From Paraburkholderia oxyphila NBRC 105797 (GTDB lineage Bacteria; Pseudomonadota; Gammaproteobacteria; Burkholderiales; Burkholderiaceae), in the NCBI RefSeq assembly GCF_000685075.1, contig NZ_BAYD01000059.1, positions 1-61,717 on the forward strand: a DNA stretch of 61,717 nt, written 5' to 3'. Positions 8,364 through 17,014 of the stretch are shown here, in pieces (positions within the stretch are counted from its first letter, which is position 1; each line of letters begins with the position of its first letter). The notes beneath the pieces were generated by a model, which worked only from the letters and a program-made list of their open reading frames with translations, ran no database searches and was not told the origin of the DNA. A program made the position numbers and the translations under genes.

Positions 8364-8392
8364 ATCGTAGCCGCGCCCCTCGGGCCGACCAA
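8364..8392 (-). promoter_or_regulatory. Promoter-like element for the candidate small RNA
   Basis: Read on the minus strand: TTGGTC at 8392-8387, a 17-nt spacer, and TACGAT at 8369-8364. Each hexamer matches four of six sigma-70 consensus positions. Spacing is ideal and places the transcript start near 8357. Confidence 0.5.
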
Positions 8393-8685
8393 CCAATGCT
8401 TTCAGCTATGCATATGGCGCGTTGCACGCACAACCGACCCTGCCCCGTATGCATATCCTTAGAACAAAAAGTCGTTTCGCGCGGGCCGGCGCGCTCACTA
8501 AGATGACAGTTCAGGCTTCGGTCAGACTAAAACGAGGCTATAGCCAGGCCAACCAGGCGCGAACAAGGCGTTAGCCGGGCTTCACCCGCGCCAGCCCGGA
8601 GTCGGGCACCGGGAGCGAAATCACGCGTTGCCGCGCGTCGCCGAAGGCCCGTACCGAGCCCCACCGCATATCCGAGGAGCACCCC

Positions 8686-9360
8686 TTGAGCATTACCGAT
8701 TCCAGACACCGCCCGCTCGTGGTCGGCATTGGCGGCACGACGCGCGAAGCGTCGTCGACCGAGCGCGCACTCGCCTTCGCGCTGCGCGGCGCGGAGCAGG
8801 CCGGCGCGCGCACGCGGCTGTTCGGCGGCACCTTCTTGCACAGCCTGCCTCACTACGCGCCCGAAAGCGGCACGCTCACCGACGCCCAGCGCGAGCTGAT
8901 CGAAGCTGTGCGCGCCGCGGACGCCGTCATCATCGGGACGCCCGGCTATCACGGCGGCGTCTCGGGCCTCGTGAAGAATGCGCTCGACACGCTCGAAGAG
9001 TTGCGCGCCGACGCGCGCCCGTATCTCGACGGCCGCGCCGTGGGCTGCATCGTCACCGCCTATGGCTGGCAGGCCGCCGGCTCGGTGCTCACCTCGCTGC
9101 GCTCGATCGTGCACGCGCTGCGCGGCTGGCCGACGCCATTCGGCGCCGGCATCAACACGCTCGAGACGCGCTTCGAGAGCGCGCATCAATGCTCGGATGC
9201 GAAAGTCGTCGATCAGCTCTTCACCGTCGGCCAGCAGGCCGCGCAGTTCGCGCTCGCGTTCGACGCGCAGCGCGCCGCCTCTCAGGCTGGCGACGCGCGC
9301 GCAATCGCGGCCGGCGCCGGCGCGGCGCGCAATGAGGATCGACTCAGCCTCGCCGTTTGA
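8686..9360 (+). CDS. NADPH-dependent FMN reductase family protein
   Basis: A 224-residue flavodoxin-like protein. The phosphate-binding start LVVGIGGTTREASSTERAL and the core motif GTPGYHGGVSGLVKNALD (about residues 85-102) are typical of SsuE/MsuE-type reductases, which supply reduced FMN to monooxygenases or reduce quinones and metals. The start is TTG at 8686 with CCGAGGAG upstream; no ATG fits. No partner monooxygenase gene is adjacent, so its physiological acceptor is unknown. It is divergent from the candidate small RNA. Confidence 0.85.
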   Translation: MSITDSRHRPLVVGIGGTTREASSTERALAFALRGAEQAGARTRLFGGTFLHSLPHYAPESGTLTDAQRELIEAVRAADAVIIGTPGYHGGVSGLVKNALDTLEELRADARPYLDGRAVGCIVTAYGWQAAGSVLTSLRSIVHALRGWPTPFGAGINTLETRFESAHQCSDAKVVDQLFTVGQQAAQFALAFDAQRAASQAGDARAIAAGAGAARNEDRLSLAV

Positions 9361-9773
9361 AGCGGCATTCGGAACGTTGTCCGCGTGCTCCGCGCACGCG
9401 CGGTTCCATCCCTGACTTGCGTTGCACCATGGGCTGCTGACCCGGGCGCCATCCCGGTGCAGGCCTCCCCAATGCGAGGCGCGCCAGGCGTGCCCTGGCG
9501 TGCCTCGCGTACATGTTGCGCGCCGCTTCCCCCTCTGCTGCGCACGCGCTGCGCGCGCTTGCGCACACAGGCACGCGCGTTGCGTCATCCAGCACACAGA
9601 CGCTTCGCGCCGCGCGATCCACATTGAAGGCAAACCGTAATCTCGCCTCATCCTGATCATTCTGCTGACCGTTCCAGGCCACCCGTGATTTGCTTGCGAC
9701 GAATGATTGGTTCCACCCGCGCGCGGCAGCCCCTACGCTTCATTCGTACCGGGAAACGAGCAACGAGGCGCCC
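9361..9773. other. Intergenic stretch with an imperfect hairpin
   Basis: No gene is supported in these 413 bases. They contain one notable inverted repeat: 9475-9486 (CGAGGCGCGCCA) pairs with 9496-9507 at 11 of 12 positions across a 9-nt loop. No T-run follows. Confidence 0.4.
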
Positions 9774-10115
9774 ATGCGTAATACGCACAAGAGCAGGACG
9801 CACCAGCAGGATGCAGAGGCCATGAACGCACCTATCCGCTATAAAGGCTACGAAGTCGCGCCAAGCGCACAGCAGCTTCCGAACGGCCTGTACGCCGCCA
9901 ATCTCACGATCGGCACGCTGTCGGCCGCGCCGGCGCCGTCACAGCCCGCGACGGGCACTCCATCGAACGACGCGTCGGACGCGCTGCGAAGCGCCGCGCG
10001 CGGCGCGCTTGTCTCGTTCGACGCGCTCGACTACTTTTTCGACGAACGCCACGCGCTCGCCTACGCCTGCCGCTGGGCGCGCATGTGGATCGACGAACAG
10101 CGCCGCTGCGCGTGA
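9774..10115 (+). CDS. Small conserved-looking protein of unknown function
   Basis: A 113-residue soluble protein. Its first half contains the ordered segment NAPIRYKGYEVAPSAQQLPN followed by GLYAANLTIG; its end is helical and rich in aromatic and charged residues (DALDYFFDERHALAYACRWA). No signal peptide or membrane segment is seen. The ATG at 9774 has GAGGCG just upstream; a second ATG at 9822 (MNAPIRYK) also has AGAGGC upstream and would give 97 residues. I do not recognise the family. Confidence 0.65.
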   Translation: MRNTHKSRTHQQDAEAMNAPIRYKGYEVAPSAQQLPNGLYAANLTIGTLSAAPAPSQPATGTPSNDASDALRSAARGALVSFDALDYFFDERHALAYACRWARMWIDEQRRCA

Positions 10116-10179
10116 CGCCGCCGCCATCCTTACAGTTGTGACAGAATAGGAGTCAAATCACCGTCCTCTTTCACGCTCA

Positions 10180-11112
10180 ATGGCCGACACCCTGACGCAT
10201 CCAGCCGAAGGCGCAAGCGTTGACGAAAGCGCCCTCGCCGACCAGGACGCCGCACTGCGGCACTGGACGCACGACACGCCAGGACCCATCAGGATCGGAT
10301 CGGACGAACATCGGACGATGTTCTGCCGGATGCTGCTGGACACGCACGATCCCTACCGCCCCGCCGTGCTCGACTGGCCGAAGCTCGAGCCCGACGCGCT
10401 GCGGCGCCTGACTTCGCTGCCGATCTGGGACATCGCCGTGCAGACCGAGGGCCGCGCGTCGATCCGCGTGAAAACCTATGCGGCCACGGTGACCGATCCG
10501 CTCTTGCGCGCCGCCATCGACATGGACGGCGACGAAGAAGCGCGCCACAAGGTCGTGCTCTCGCATCTCGTCGAGGCCTACGGCATCGCACTCGCCCCCG
10601 AGCCCAGCTACCCGCCGCCGAAACATCCGGCATGGGCGTGGATGTTCACGGGTTACAGCGAGTGCGTCGACAGCTTCTTCGCCTTTGGCCTGTTCCGCTC
10701 CGCGCAGCGCTCGGGCTTTTTCCCCGCCGGGCTCGTCGAGACCTTCGAACCCGTGATCCAGGAAGAAGCGCGCCATATCCTCTTCTTCGTGAACTGGGTC
10801 GCGTGGTATCGCAAGAATCTGCCCTGGTGGCGCCGGCCGTGGCACTCGCTGCGCGTCGCGGCAATCTGGATCAAACTGGTGTGGGACCGCATGGCGATCG
10901 CGCGCGGCATCGACGCCGACGGCGTCGCGCACGACTCGAACTTCCTGCCCGCCAACCGCGAAGTGCTGGGCGACTCGCTCAAGCCGCGCGAAATGATCGA
11001 GTTGTGCCTGAGCGAAGACGAGGCGCGCATGCGGGGCTACGATTCGCGCCTGTTGCGCCCGACGCTCGTGCCCACGCTCGCCCGCATCGCGCTGCGCTTC
11101 ATGAAGAAGTAG
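10180..11112 (+). CDS. Ferritin-like di-iron protein
   Basis: A 310-residue, mostly helical protein. Two metal-ligand helices of the ferritin/ribonucleotide-reductase-like fold are visible: DGDEEARHKVVLSHLVEAYG (about residues 114-133) and PVIQEEARHILFFVNWV (about 191-207), each with an E-x-x-R-H core. An acidic residue in DSFFAFGLF may add a ligand. This suggests a carboxylate-bridged di-iron oxidase or oxygenase of unknown substrate. The gene is followed 72 nt later by an amidase gene on the same strand. Confidence 0.75.
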   Translation: MADTLTHPAEGASVDESALADQDAALRHWTHDTPGPIRIGSDEHRTMFCRMLLDTHDPYRPAVLDWPKLEPDALRRLTSLPIWDIAVQTEGRASIRVKTYAATVTDPLLRAAIDMDGDEEARHKVVLSHLVEAYGIALAPEPSYPPPKHPAWAWMFTGYSECVDSFFAFGLFRSAQRSGFFPAGLVETFEPVIQEEARHILFFVNWVAWYRKNLPWWRRPWHSLRVAAIWIKLVWDRMAIARGIDADGVAHDSNFLPANREVLGDSLKPREMIELCLSEDEARMRGYDSRLLRPTLVPTLARIALRFMKK

Positions 11113-11184
11113 CGCGCGCACCGGAGCACCCGGCGCGGGCGCATCGCGAGCCTCGCCTCCACGGCCGCACGAGAAGGAGATTGC

Positions 11185-12639
11185 ATGACCTGGACTGTCG
11201 ACCAGCAACTGGCGCTGACCGCGACGCAAGCCGTCGAGGCCATCCGCGCGGGGCAGCTCAAAGCCGCCGATTACGTCGCCACCTTGCTCGCGCGCGCGCA
11301 GGCGCTGGAGAACCTCAACGCGCTCACGACGCTCGATGTGGAAGGCGCGCTGGCCGCCGCGCGGCGCATCGACACGCTCGGCACGAACGAGCGCGCGCAT
11401 CTGCCGCTCGCGGGCCTGCCCGTGGTCGTGAAGGACAACATCAACACGCGCGGCCTGCAGACCTCCGCGGGCACACCCGCGCTCGAAGGCTTCGTCCCCG
11501 CGCGCCATGCGCCTTCGGTGCAGCGGCTCGTGGATGCCGGCGCGATCCTGCTCGGCAAGGCCAATATGCACGAGCTCGCGTTCGGCATCACGAGCACGAA
11601 TCTCGCGCCGCACGCGGGCCCCGTGCGTAACCCCTGGGACCCCGAACGAATTCCCGGCGGCTCGTCGGGCGGCACGGCCGCCGCCATCGCGGCGCGCATC
11701 GTGCCTGCGGGCCTCGGCACCGACACCGGCGGCTCCACGCGCATACCGGCCGCGCTGTGCGGCATTGTCGGCTTGCGCCCGAGCGTGGGCGACGGCGGCA
11801 CCCAGCGCCGCTACCACGACCCGCAGGCCGTCGTGCCGCTCACCCATACACGCGACACCGTCGGGCCGATGGCGCGCACCGTGGCCGACACCGCGCTCAT
11901 CGACGGCGTGATCACCGGGCACGGCCCGCTCGCCCAGGCCGCCGTGACGAACCTGCGCGTGGGCTTGCCCGCGCCGTTCTGGGCGGACCTCGAGGCCGCG
12001 ACCGAGCGTGTGGCCCGCGCGGCGCTCGCGAAACTCGAGGCGGCCGGCGTCACGCTCGTGCCCGTGGAAATGAGCGAAGTCTTCGCGCTCAATGAGCGCG
12101 TGAGCGTGGCCATCGCGCTGCACGAGCCGATCGAGGACCTGCAGGCGTGGCTCGTCGCGAATCCCACCCACGCACGGACCGTGGCGGACGTGGTGGCGCG
12201 CATCGCGAGCCCGGACGTGCGTGCGGGTTACGACGACATCCTCGCAGATACGCGCGGCAGCGACTACCAGACGGCGATGACCCTATGGCGGCCGCGGCTG
12301 CAGCAGCTCTATGCGCAGACCTTCGCCGCCAGCGGCCTTGACGCGCTGCTCTTTCCGACGACGCGCCTCGCGGCGGTGAAGATCGACGGGGTGAACGGAT
12401 CGTCGAGCGTGTCGATCGATGGCGGCGCACCGATCGACGAACTGGAGGCGTATCTGCGCAACACCGATCCCGCGAGCAACGCGGGCATCCCGGGCCTCGC
12501 GCTGCCCGCGGGGCTGATCGATGGACGGCTGCCGGTCGGCCTCGAGCTCGACGGGCCGACCGGCAGCGACCGCAGGCTGCTCGCGATCGGGCTCGCGTTC
12601 GAGGAGATTTTGGGGACATTGCCGGCGCCGGAAATTTGA
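11185..12639 (+). CDS. Amidase (amidase-signature family, indoleacetamide-hydrolase-like)
   Basis: A 484-residue enzyme with the full amidase signature. The catalytic triad is visible as Lys83 (VVVKDN), Ser160 in GGSSGG and nucleophile Ser184 in DTGGSTR. The family hydrolyses amides to carboxylates and ammonia; indoleacetamide hydrolases and mandelamide hydrolases look alike in this region, so the substrate is open. A strong GAAGGAG precedes the ATG. An amino-acid-type binding protein gene follows 58 nt later on the same strand, so release or scavenging of an amide nitrogen compound is a reasonable inference. Confidence 0.85.
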   Translation: MTWTVDQQLALTATQAVEAIRAGQLKAADYVATLLARAQALENLNALTTLDVEGALAAARRIDTLGTNERAHLPLAGLPVVVKDNINTRGLQTSAGTPALEGFVPARHAPSVQRLVDAGAILLGKANMHELAFGITSTNLAPHAGPVRNPWDPERIPGGSSGGTAAAIAARIVPAGLGTDTGGSTRIPAALCGIVGLRPSVGDGGTQRRYHDPQAVVPLTHTRDTVGPMARTVADTALIDGVITGHGPLAQAAVTNLRVGLPAPFWADLEAATERVARAALAKLEAAGVTLVPVEMSEVFALNERVSVAIALHEPIEDLQAWLVANPTHARTVADVVARIASPDVRAGYDDILADTRGSDYQTAMTLWRPRLQQLYAQTFAASGLDALLFPTTRLAAVKIDGVNGSSSVSIDGGAPIDELEAYLRNTDPASNAGIPGLALPAGLIDGRLPVGLELDGPTGSDRRLLAIGLAFEEILGTLPAPEI

Positions 12640-12697
12640 CGGGGTAACATGCTTTGGCGCGGCGTCGCGCACTATTCGAAGAACCTGGAGACGAACA

Positions 12698-13501
12698 ATG
12701 AAGCTTTCGAAGCTCTTCCTTACCGGCGTACTGGCCGTATCGGCTTTTAGCCTGACCGCCGTTGCCGCTCATGCGGAAGACCTGCTGGACAGCGTCAAGC
12801 AGGCCGGGGTGCTCAAGATCGGCCTGGAAGGCACGTATCCGCCCTTCGACTCCCGCAACAGCCAGGGTGAGCTCGTGGGCTTCGACGTCGACGTCGCGAA
12901 AGCGGTGGCCGCCAAGCTGGGCGTGAAACCCGAGTTCATTCCCACCGAGTGGAGCGGCATCATCGCGGCACTGCAGGCCGGGAAATTCGATGTGATCGTC
13001 AATCAGGTGACCATCACGCCGCAGCGTCAGCAGGCGCTCGATTTCAGCCAGCCCTATACCTATTCCGCCGCCCAGTTGATCCAGCGCGCCGACGACAGAC
13101 GCGAGTTCAAGTCGCTCGACGAGTTCAAGGGCGACAAGAAGCTCGGCGTGACGCTCGGGACGAACTATGACCAGATGGCGCGCGCCGTGCAGGGCATCAA
13201 CGTGCAGACCTACCCGGGGGCGCCCGAAAAGCTGCGCGATCTGGCGGCGAAGCGCATCGACGCGACGATCGACGACCGCTTGATGCTGCCATACATCATC
13301 AAGACTTCACAGCTGCCGCTGCGCCCGGGCGCGGTGCTCCAGGGCGCCAATCAGGAAATGGGCATTCCGTTCCGCAAGGGCAATCCCAAGTTCGAGAAGG
13401 CGATCAACGATGCGCTGACTTCGTTGAAGCAGGACGGGACGCTGAAGAAGATCTCGGAGCATTGGTTCGGGACCGATGTGACGGTGCCGATCGCGCAGTG
13501 A
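12698..13501 (+). CDS. Amino-acid ABC transporter substrate-binding protein (family 3)
   Basis: A 267-residue periplasmic protein. The signal peptide ends at AAHA-ED (about residue 25). It is followed by the type 3 solute-binding signature GVLKIGLEGTYPPFD and GFDVDVAKAVAAKLG, with WSGIIAALQAGKFDVIVNQV further on, most like cystine/polar amino-acid binding proteins. No permease or ATPase gene follows, so it must work with a transporter encoded elsewhere or be an orphan. The ATG at 12698 was chosen for the signal peptide and the CCTGGAG upstream. Confidence 0.9.
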   Translation: MKLSKLFLTGVLAVSAFSLTAVAAHAEDLLDSVKQAGVLKIGLEGTYPPFDSRNSQGELVGFDVDVAKAVAAKLGVKPEFIPTEWSGIIAALQAGKFDVIVNQVTITPQRQQALDFSQPYTYSAAQLIQRADDRREFKSLDEFKGDKKLGVTLGTNYDQMARAVQGINVQTYPGAPEKLRDLAAKRIDATIDDRLMLPYIIKTSQLPLRPGAVLQGANQEMGIPFRKGNPKFEKAINDALTSLKQDGTLKKISEHWFGTDVTVPIAQ

Positions 13502-13608
13502 TCTTTGAGAGCTTTTACTCGCGCACGTCGGCTGGGTAAGTGGTCGGCGTGCGTGCCAGAGATGAATGTGATCGACCTATCCATAAGGATTACGAAGAAA
13601 GATAGCCA

Positions 13609-14121
13609 CTACCGATAGAAAACATAGTCCGCAAGATAAGGCGAGCTGCCAACCTGGTGTTCTGTCGAACACGGCGCGGGAGGCATCAGCCCGCCGACAG
13701 TATGTACACGCTGTACATACCGGATTGCCGACAGCGTACCGGCACCGCCCGCGCCATGCGTTTCAAGCAAGAGTTGCGGGATGCTTGCCGACGTTTCACT
13801 GGGCCGTTGCGCAATCACATGCCCCACAATCCGGCTGCCATCCTCGGCCTCCCATGAAGGCCCTGCGCCGTGCCGAACCACCGCGTGACCGCTCGGATCG
13901 AACAGCGTTGCTTGCGGGCTCTTGAACACCCAACCCAAACGATGCTGCGCGTCGAACTCACACGAATAGTTCTGCACGCCCGACGCGTTCAGCGTCATCA
14001 CGCGTTCTGCCTGCGGTGGATCGATCGATGCGGCGGCAGGGCCCGCAGGCGGCATCGCACACGCCCCCAGCATCGATACAACGGCAGCCGCCAAGCCTGC
14101 TTGCAAAGCATTTCTGAGCAT
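13609..14121 (-). CDS. DUF3455 lipoprotein
   Basis: A 170-residue protein with a lipoprotein signal (AAVVSMLGAC, Cys near residue 22). The rest has the DUF3455 layout: VQNYSCEFDAQHRLGWVFKS, then LFDPSGHAVVRHGAGPSWEA, RYVQRVHTVGGLMPP and a short conserved end. DUF3455 proteins are exported and of unknown function in proteobacteria and fungi. The ATG at 14121 gives a proper signal peptide; the open frame extends far upstream without coding character. Confidence 0.85.
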   Translation of the reverse strand: MLRNALQAGLAAAVVSMLGACAMPPAGPAAASIDPPQAERVMTLNASGVQNYSCEFDAQHRLGWVFKSPQATLFDPSGHAVVRHGAGPSWEAEDGSRIVGHVIAQRPSETSASIPQLLLETHGAGGAGTLSAIRYVQRVHTVGGLMPPAPCSTEHQVGSSPYLADYVFYR

Positions 14122-14192
14122 GGTTTTCACCCCGGCGAAATGAAGCACGACCCAAAGCGTTGACCGATCAGCCAACTCGCCCATCGACTCCG

Positions 14193-14510
14193 CTAGCGGT
14201 GATAGTACGCGCACTCTTCCTTGCGGCCCCGTTCCTTGCACCTTATGACGTCGCGGACTACCGGCAATAACTGCGCGGCGCCAAATGCCAGTTCGACGAC
14301 GAGGAAAGGCACAATCAGCGGCGTAGCACCGTGATAGAGCGCGACACCCTCCCATAAAGCGAAGAGCACGCGCGCAACGCCATCGAACAAGCCGTGTGCA
14401 GGCACGGTGCGCCAGAGACGAACGGCGGCCCAGACAAGCACGACGGAGCCCAGCAAGTTGGCAAATAGCGTATGCACTGGGTCGAACGGCGGCACTGGGG
14501 TCGTGCTCAT
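14193..14510 (-). CDS. Small membrane protein of unknown function
   Basis: A protein of about 105 residues with three hydrophobic stretches (LFANLLGSVVLVWAAVRLW, VARVLFALWEGVALYH and PLIVPFLVVELAFGAAQLLP), ending in a charged cysteine-containing tail (IRCKERGRKEECAYYHR). A start at 14531 in the same frame is equally possible; neither has a clear ribosome site. The gene lies next to a regulator remnant on the other strand, with which its upstream extension overlaps. Family not recognised. Confidence 0.65.
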   Translation of the reverse strand: MSTTPVPPFDPVHTLFANLLGSVVLVWAAVRLWRTVPAHGLFDGVARVLFALWEGVALYHGATPLIVPFLVVELAFGAAQLLPVVRDVIRCKERGRKEECAYYHR

Positions 14511-14531
14511 CGCCGCAGCCGTATCGAGCAT

Positions 14532-14687
14532 GGCGCGAGCATTCGCGCGGCGGCGAATCCCGAACTGGAATTGTCGAAGCTGCTGAGCGCAAAGCTGAAG
14601 GTAGTCGAGTCGCGTATTGCCGAGTTCGAAGCCCTTCGTCAGGAAATTGCTTCCCGAATTGGCCAGACGTGTCCGCTGCGGGCTTGA
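14532..14687 (+). pseudogene. MerR-family regulator remnant (C-terminal end)
   Basis: The plus-strand frame reads ELSKLLSAKLKVVESRIAEF then EALRQEIASRIGQTCPLRA before a stop at 14687. This matches the dimerisation helix and cysteine-containing tail of metal-responsive MerR regulators. The DNA-binding N-terminus is absent, and upstream sequence in this frame looks non-coding. It sits about 180 bp before the Fur box of feoAB. Confidence 0.5.
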
Positions 14688-14867
14688 CTGAAAGTGGCCG
14701 CACGCGGCCAGACGAGGCCTGGCGATCCCCACGTCTCTCCCCCATGCGTCAATTCCACGCACCCACCCATCCGCCGCCCGCCCCAGCCCGCCGTTCCCAC
14801 CTCACACCGCATCTGCATCAACCCGCCCCGGCCCGATTGGCCACCCAATCCCTTTCATCGCCGTTAC

Positions 14868-14886
14868 AATGAGAACCGTTCTCATT
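14868..14886. promoter_or_regulatory. Fur box upstream of feoAB
   Basis: A perfect 9-1-9 palindrome AATGAGAACCGTTCTCATT, close to the ferric-uptake-regulator consensus, lies 20 bp before the feoA start. A TACAAT -10-like hexamer (14865-14870) overlaps its left edge, so Fur binding would block the promoter when iron is plentiful. Confidence 0.85.
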
Positions 14887-14906
14887 TCAAGACGGCAAGA
14901 ATCCCC

Positions 14907-15164
14907 ATGCGGTTGACCGACCTGACCAAGGGCGCCACTGCCTACGTCGAGCGCGTCGATGACGCCTCGGCCCGCGACCCCATCGCCCAGCGTCTGCGCG
15001 ATCTCGGCTTCGTCCCCGGCGAGCCCGTGCGCGTCGTCGCGCGCGCGCCGTGGGGCGCCGATCCGCTGCTCGTGCAGATCGGCTCGACGCGCTTCGCGCT
15101 GCGACGCGCGGAGGCGCAGCGCGTGAGCGTGAGCCTGAACGTCGACGCGGGAGCCGCCGCATGA
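14907..15164 (+). CDS. feoA: FeoA, ferrous iron transport protein A
   Basis: An 85-residue cytosolic SH3-like protein that assists FeoB in Fe(II) uptake. The pattern is typical: LTDLTKGATAYV, RLRDLGFVPGEPVRVVARAP and PLLVQIGSTRFALRRAEAQR. It follows a palindromic Fur box and its stop overlaps the feoB start (ATGA at 15161-15164), indicating translational coupling. The ATG at 14907 was chosen for family length; the open frame further upstream crosses the Fur box. Confidence 0.95.
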   Translation: MRLTDLTKGATAYVERVDDASARDPIAQRLRDLGFVPGEPVRVVARAPWGADPLLVQIGSTRFALRRAEAQRVSVSLNVDAGAAA

Positions 15165-17014
15165 GTCAGGCACCGCTGCGCATCGCCCTCGTTGGCAATC
15201 CCAATTGCGGCAAGACCGCGCTCTTCAATCTGCTCACGGGCGCGCGCCAGAAGGTGGCGAACTATGCGGGCGTGACTGTCGAGCGCAAGGAAGGCCGCTT
15301 TGCCACGCCCACGGGCCGTCACATCCAGGTGCTCGATCTGCCCGGCGCCTACAGTTTCGATTCGGCCAGCCCCGACGAGCGCGTCACTCACGACGTGCTG
15401 CTCGGCCGCTATCCGGGCGAGGCGGCGCCCGACCTGATCGTCTGCGTCGCCGACGCCACCAACCTGCGCCTGCATCTGCGCTTCGTGCTCGAGGTCAAGC
15501 GCATGGGCCGTCCGGTCGTGCTCGCGCTCAACATGATGGACGCCGCGAAACGCCGGGGCATTCAGGTGAACGTCGCCACGCTCTCGCGCGAGCTCGGCAT
15601 GCCCGTAGTCGAGACCGTGGCCGTGCGGCGCGGGGGTGCCCAGGCGCTCATCGAGCTGATCGACCGCGCAGGCACCGATGCGTCGCCCGCTTCGCATGAA
15701 GGCAGCACGAGCCAGAACCACGACGCCGACCTGCACGCCACCGTGCGCCGCATCCTCGCCGACGCCGTGACCATGCCGCGCGCCACCGACGCGCGCGACG
15801 ACGCCATCGACCGCTTCGCGCTGCATCCGGTATTAGGCCCGCTGATTCTCGCGGTGGTGATGTTCCTCGTGTTCCAGGCCGTTTACTCGCTCGGCAAGCC
15901 GCTCACCGACGCCATCGGCGACGCCTTCGGCTGGCTCGGCGGCGTCGTGGGCGCGGCGCTGCCCGACGGCCCGCTGCGCAGCCTCGTCACCGACGCGCTC
16001 TTCGGCGGCGTAGGCACCGTGCTCGGCTTTCTGCCCGAGATTCTCGTGCTGTTCTTCTTCATCCTCGTGCTGGAGGAGTCGGGCTATCTGCCGCGCGCGG
16101 CCTTCCTGCTCGACCGCATGATGGTTTCGGTCGGCTTGACGGGCCGCTCGTTCATTCCGCTCCTGTCGAGCTTCGCCTGCGCGATTCCCGGCGTGATGGG
16201 CACGCGCAGCATCTCCGATCCGCGCGACCGGCTCGCCACGATACTCGTCGCGCCGCTCATGACGTGCTCGGCGCGCCTGCCCGTCTACGCACTGCTGATC
16301 GGCGCGTTCATTCCGCACCGGCTGATCTTCGGCGTATTCAATCTGCAGGGGCTCGTGCTGTTCGCGCTCTACGCGGCCGGCATCGTGGGCGCCATGGCCG
16401 TGGGCTGGGTGATGAAGAAGCTGCGCCGCGACCGTGGCGAGCACGCGCTGCTGATGGAATTGCCGTCGTACCGCCTGCCGCGCGCGCGCGACGTCGCAAT
16501 CGGCTTGTGGGAGCGCGGCTCGATCTTCCTGAAGCGCCTCACCGGCATCATCCTCGCGCTGACCGTGCTGATGTGGTTCATCTCCACGTTCCCCTCGCCG
16601 CCCGATGGCGCGACGCAGCCGGCCATCGACTACACGATCGCGGGCTATCTCGGCCGCGCGCTGCAATGGCCGTTCGCGCCGCTCGGCTTCAACTGGCAGA
16701 TGAGCCTCGCGCTGATTCCCGCGTTCGCCGCGCGCGAAACGGCGGTGGCCGCGCTCGCGACGGTCTATTCGGTGGCGAGCGGCGATGGCGACATCGTCGC
16801 GCTCGGCCACACGCTCGTGCAGAATTTTTCGCTGGCCAGCGCGCTTTCGCTGATGGCATGGTTCGCGTTTGCGCCGCAGTGCATGTCGACGCTCGCCGTG
16901 ATCCGCCGCGAGACGCGTTCGTGGCGCGCCGTGGTGATCTCGTTCAGCTATATGTTCGTGGTGGCCTACGCGGCCTCGTTCATCACGTACCAGATCGCGA
17001 GCCGCTTCTTATGA
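15161..17014 (+). CDS. feoB: FeoB, ferrous iron transporter with GTPase domain
   Basis: A 617-residue inner-membrane iron transporter. The N-terminal G domain shows G1 GNPNCGKT, G3 DLPGAYSF and G4 NMMD. A linker follows, then a membrane domain of 8-10 segments containing the paired Gate motifs (RSFIPLLSSFACAIPGVMGT with later SLALIPAFAARETAVAALAT). The length is at the short end of the family, with no extended C-terminus. It overlaps feoA and the next small gene by ATGA junctions, so the three form one coupled, Fur-controlled unit. Confidence 0.95.
   Translation: MSQAPLRIALVGNPNCGKTALFNLLTGARQKVANYAGVTVERKEGRFATPTGRHIQVLDLPGAYSFDSASPDERVTHDVLLGRYPGEAAPDLIVCVADATNLRLHLRFVLEVKRMGRPVVLALNMMDAAKRRGIQVNVATLSRELGMPVVETVAVRRGGAQALIELIDRAGTDASPASHEGSTSQNHDADLHATVRRILADAVTMPRATDARDDAIDRFALHPVLGPLILAVVMFLVFQAVYSLGKPLTDAIGDAFGWLGGVVGAALPDGPLRSLVTDALFGGVGTVLGFLPEILVLFFFILVLEESGYLPRAAFLLDRMMVSVGLTGRSFIPLLSSFACAIPGVMGTRSISDPRDRLATILVAPLMTCSARLPVYALLIGAFIPHRLIFGVFNLQGLVLFALYAAGIVGAMAVGWVMKKLRRDRGEHALLMELPSYRLPRARDVAIGLWERGSIFLKRLTGIILALTVLMWFISTFPSPPDGATQPAIDYTIAGYLGRALQWPFAPLGFNWQMSLALIPAFAARETAVAALATVYSVASGDGDIVALGHTLVQNFSLASALSLMAWFAFAPQCMSTLAVIRRETRSWRAVVISFSYMFVVAYAASFITYQIASRFL

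Noticed and set aside
8344..8370. Tiny frame ATG GAG GAG ACG on the plus strand
   Set aside because: It is simply the complement of the anti-SD segment of the candidate small RNA and has only eight codons.
10177..12171. 664-codon open frame on the minus strand
   Set aside because: It is antisense to the ferritin-like and amidase genes, has a His/Arg/Gly-rich composition typical of GC-skew shadows, and has no recognisable motif.
12698..13501. Complete amino-acid ABC transporter
   Set aside because: Only the binding protein is present; no permease or ATPase gene follows.
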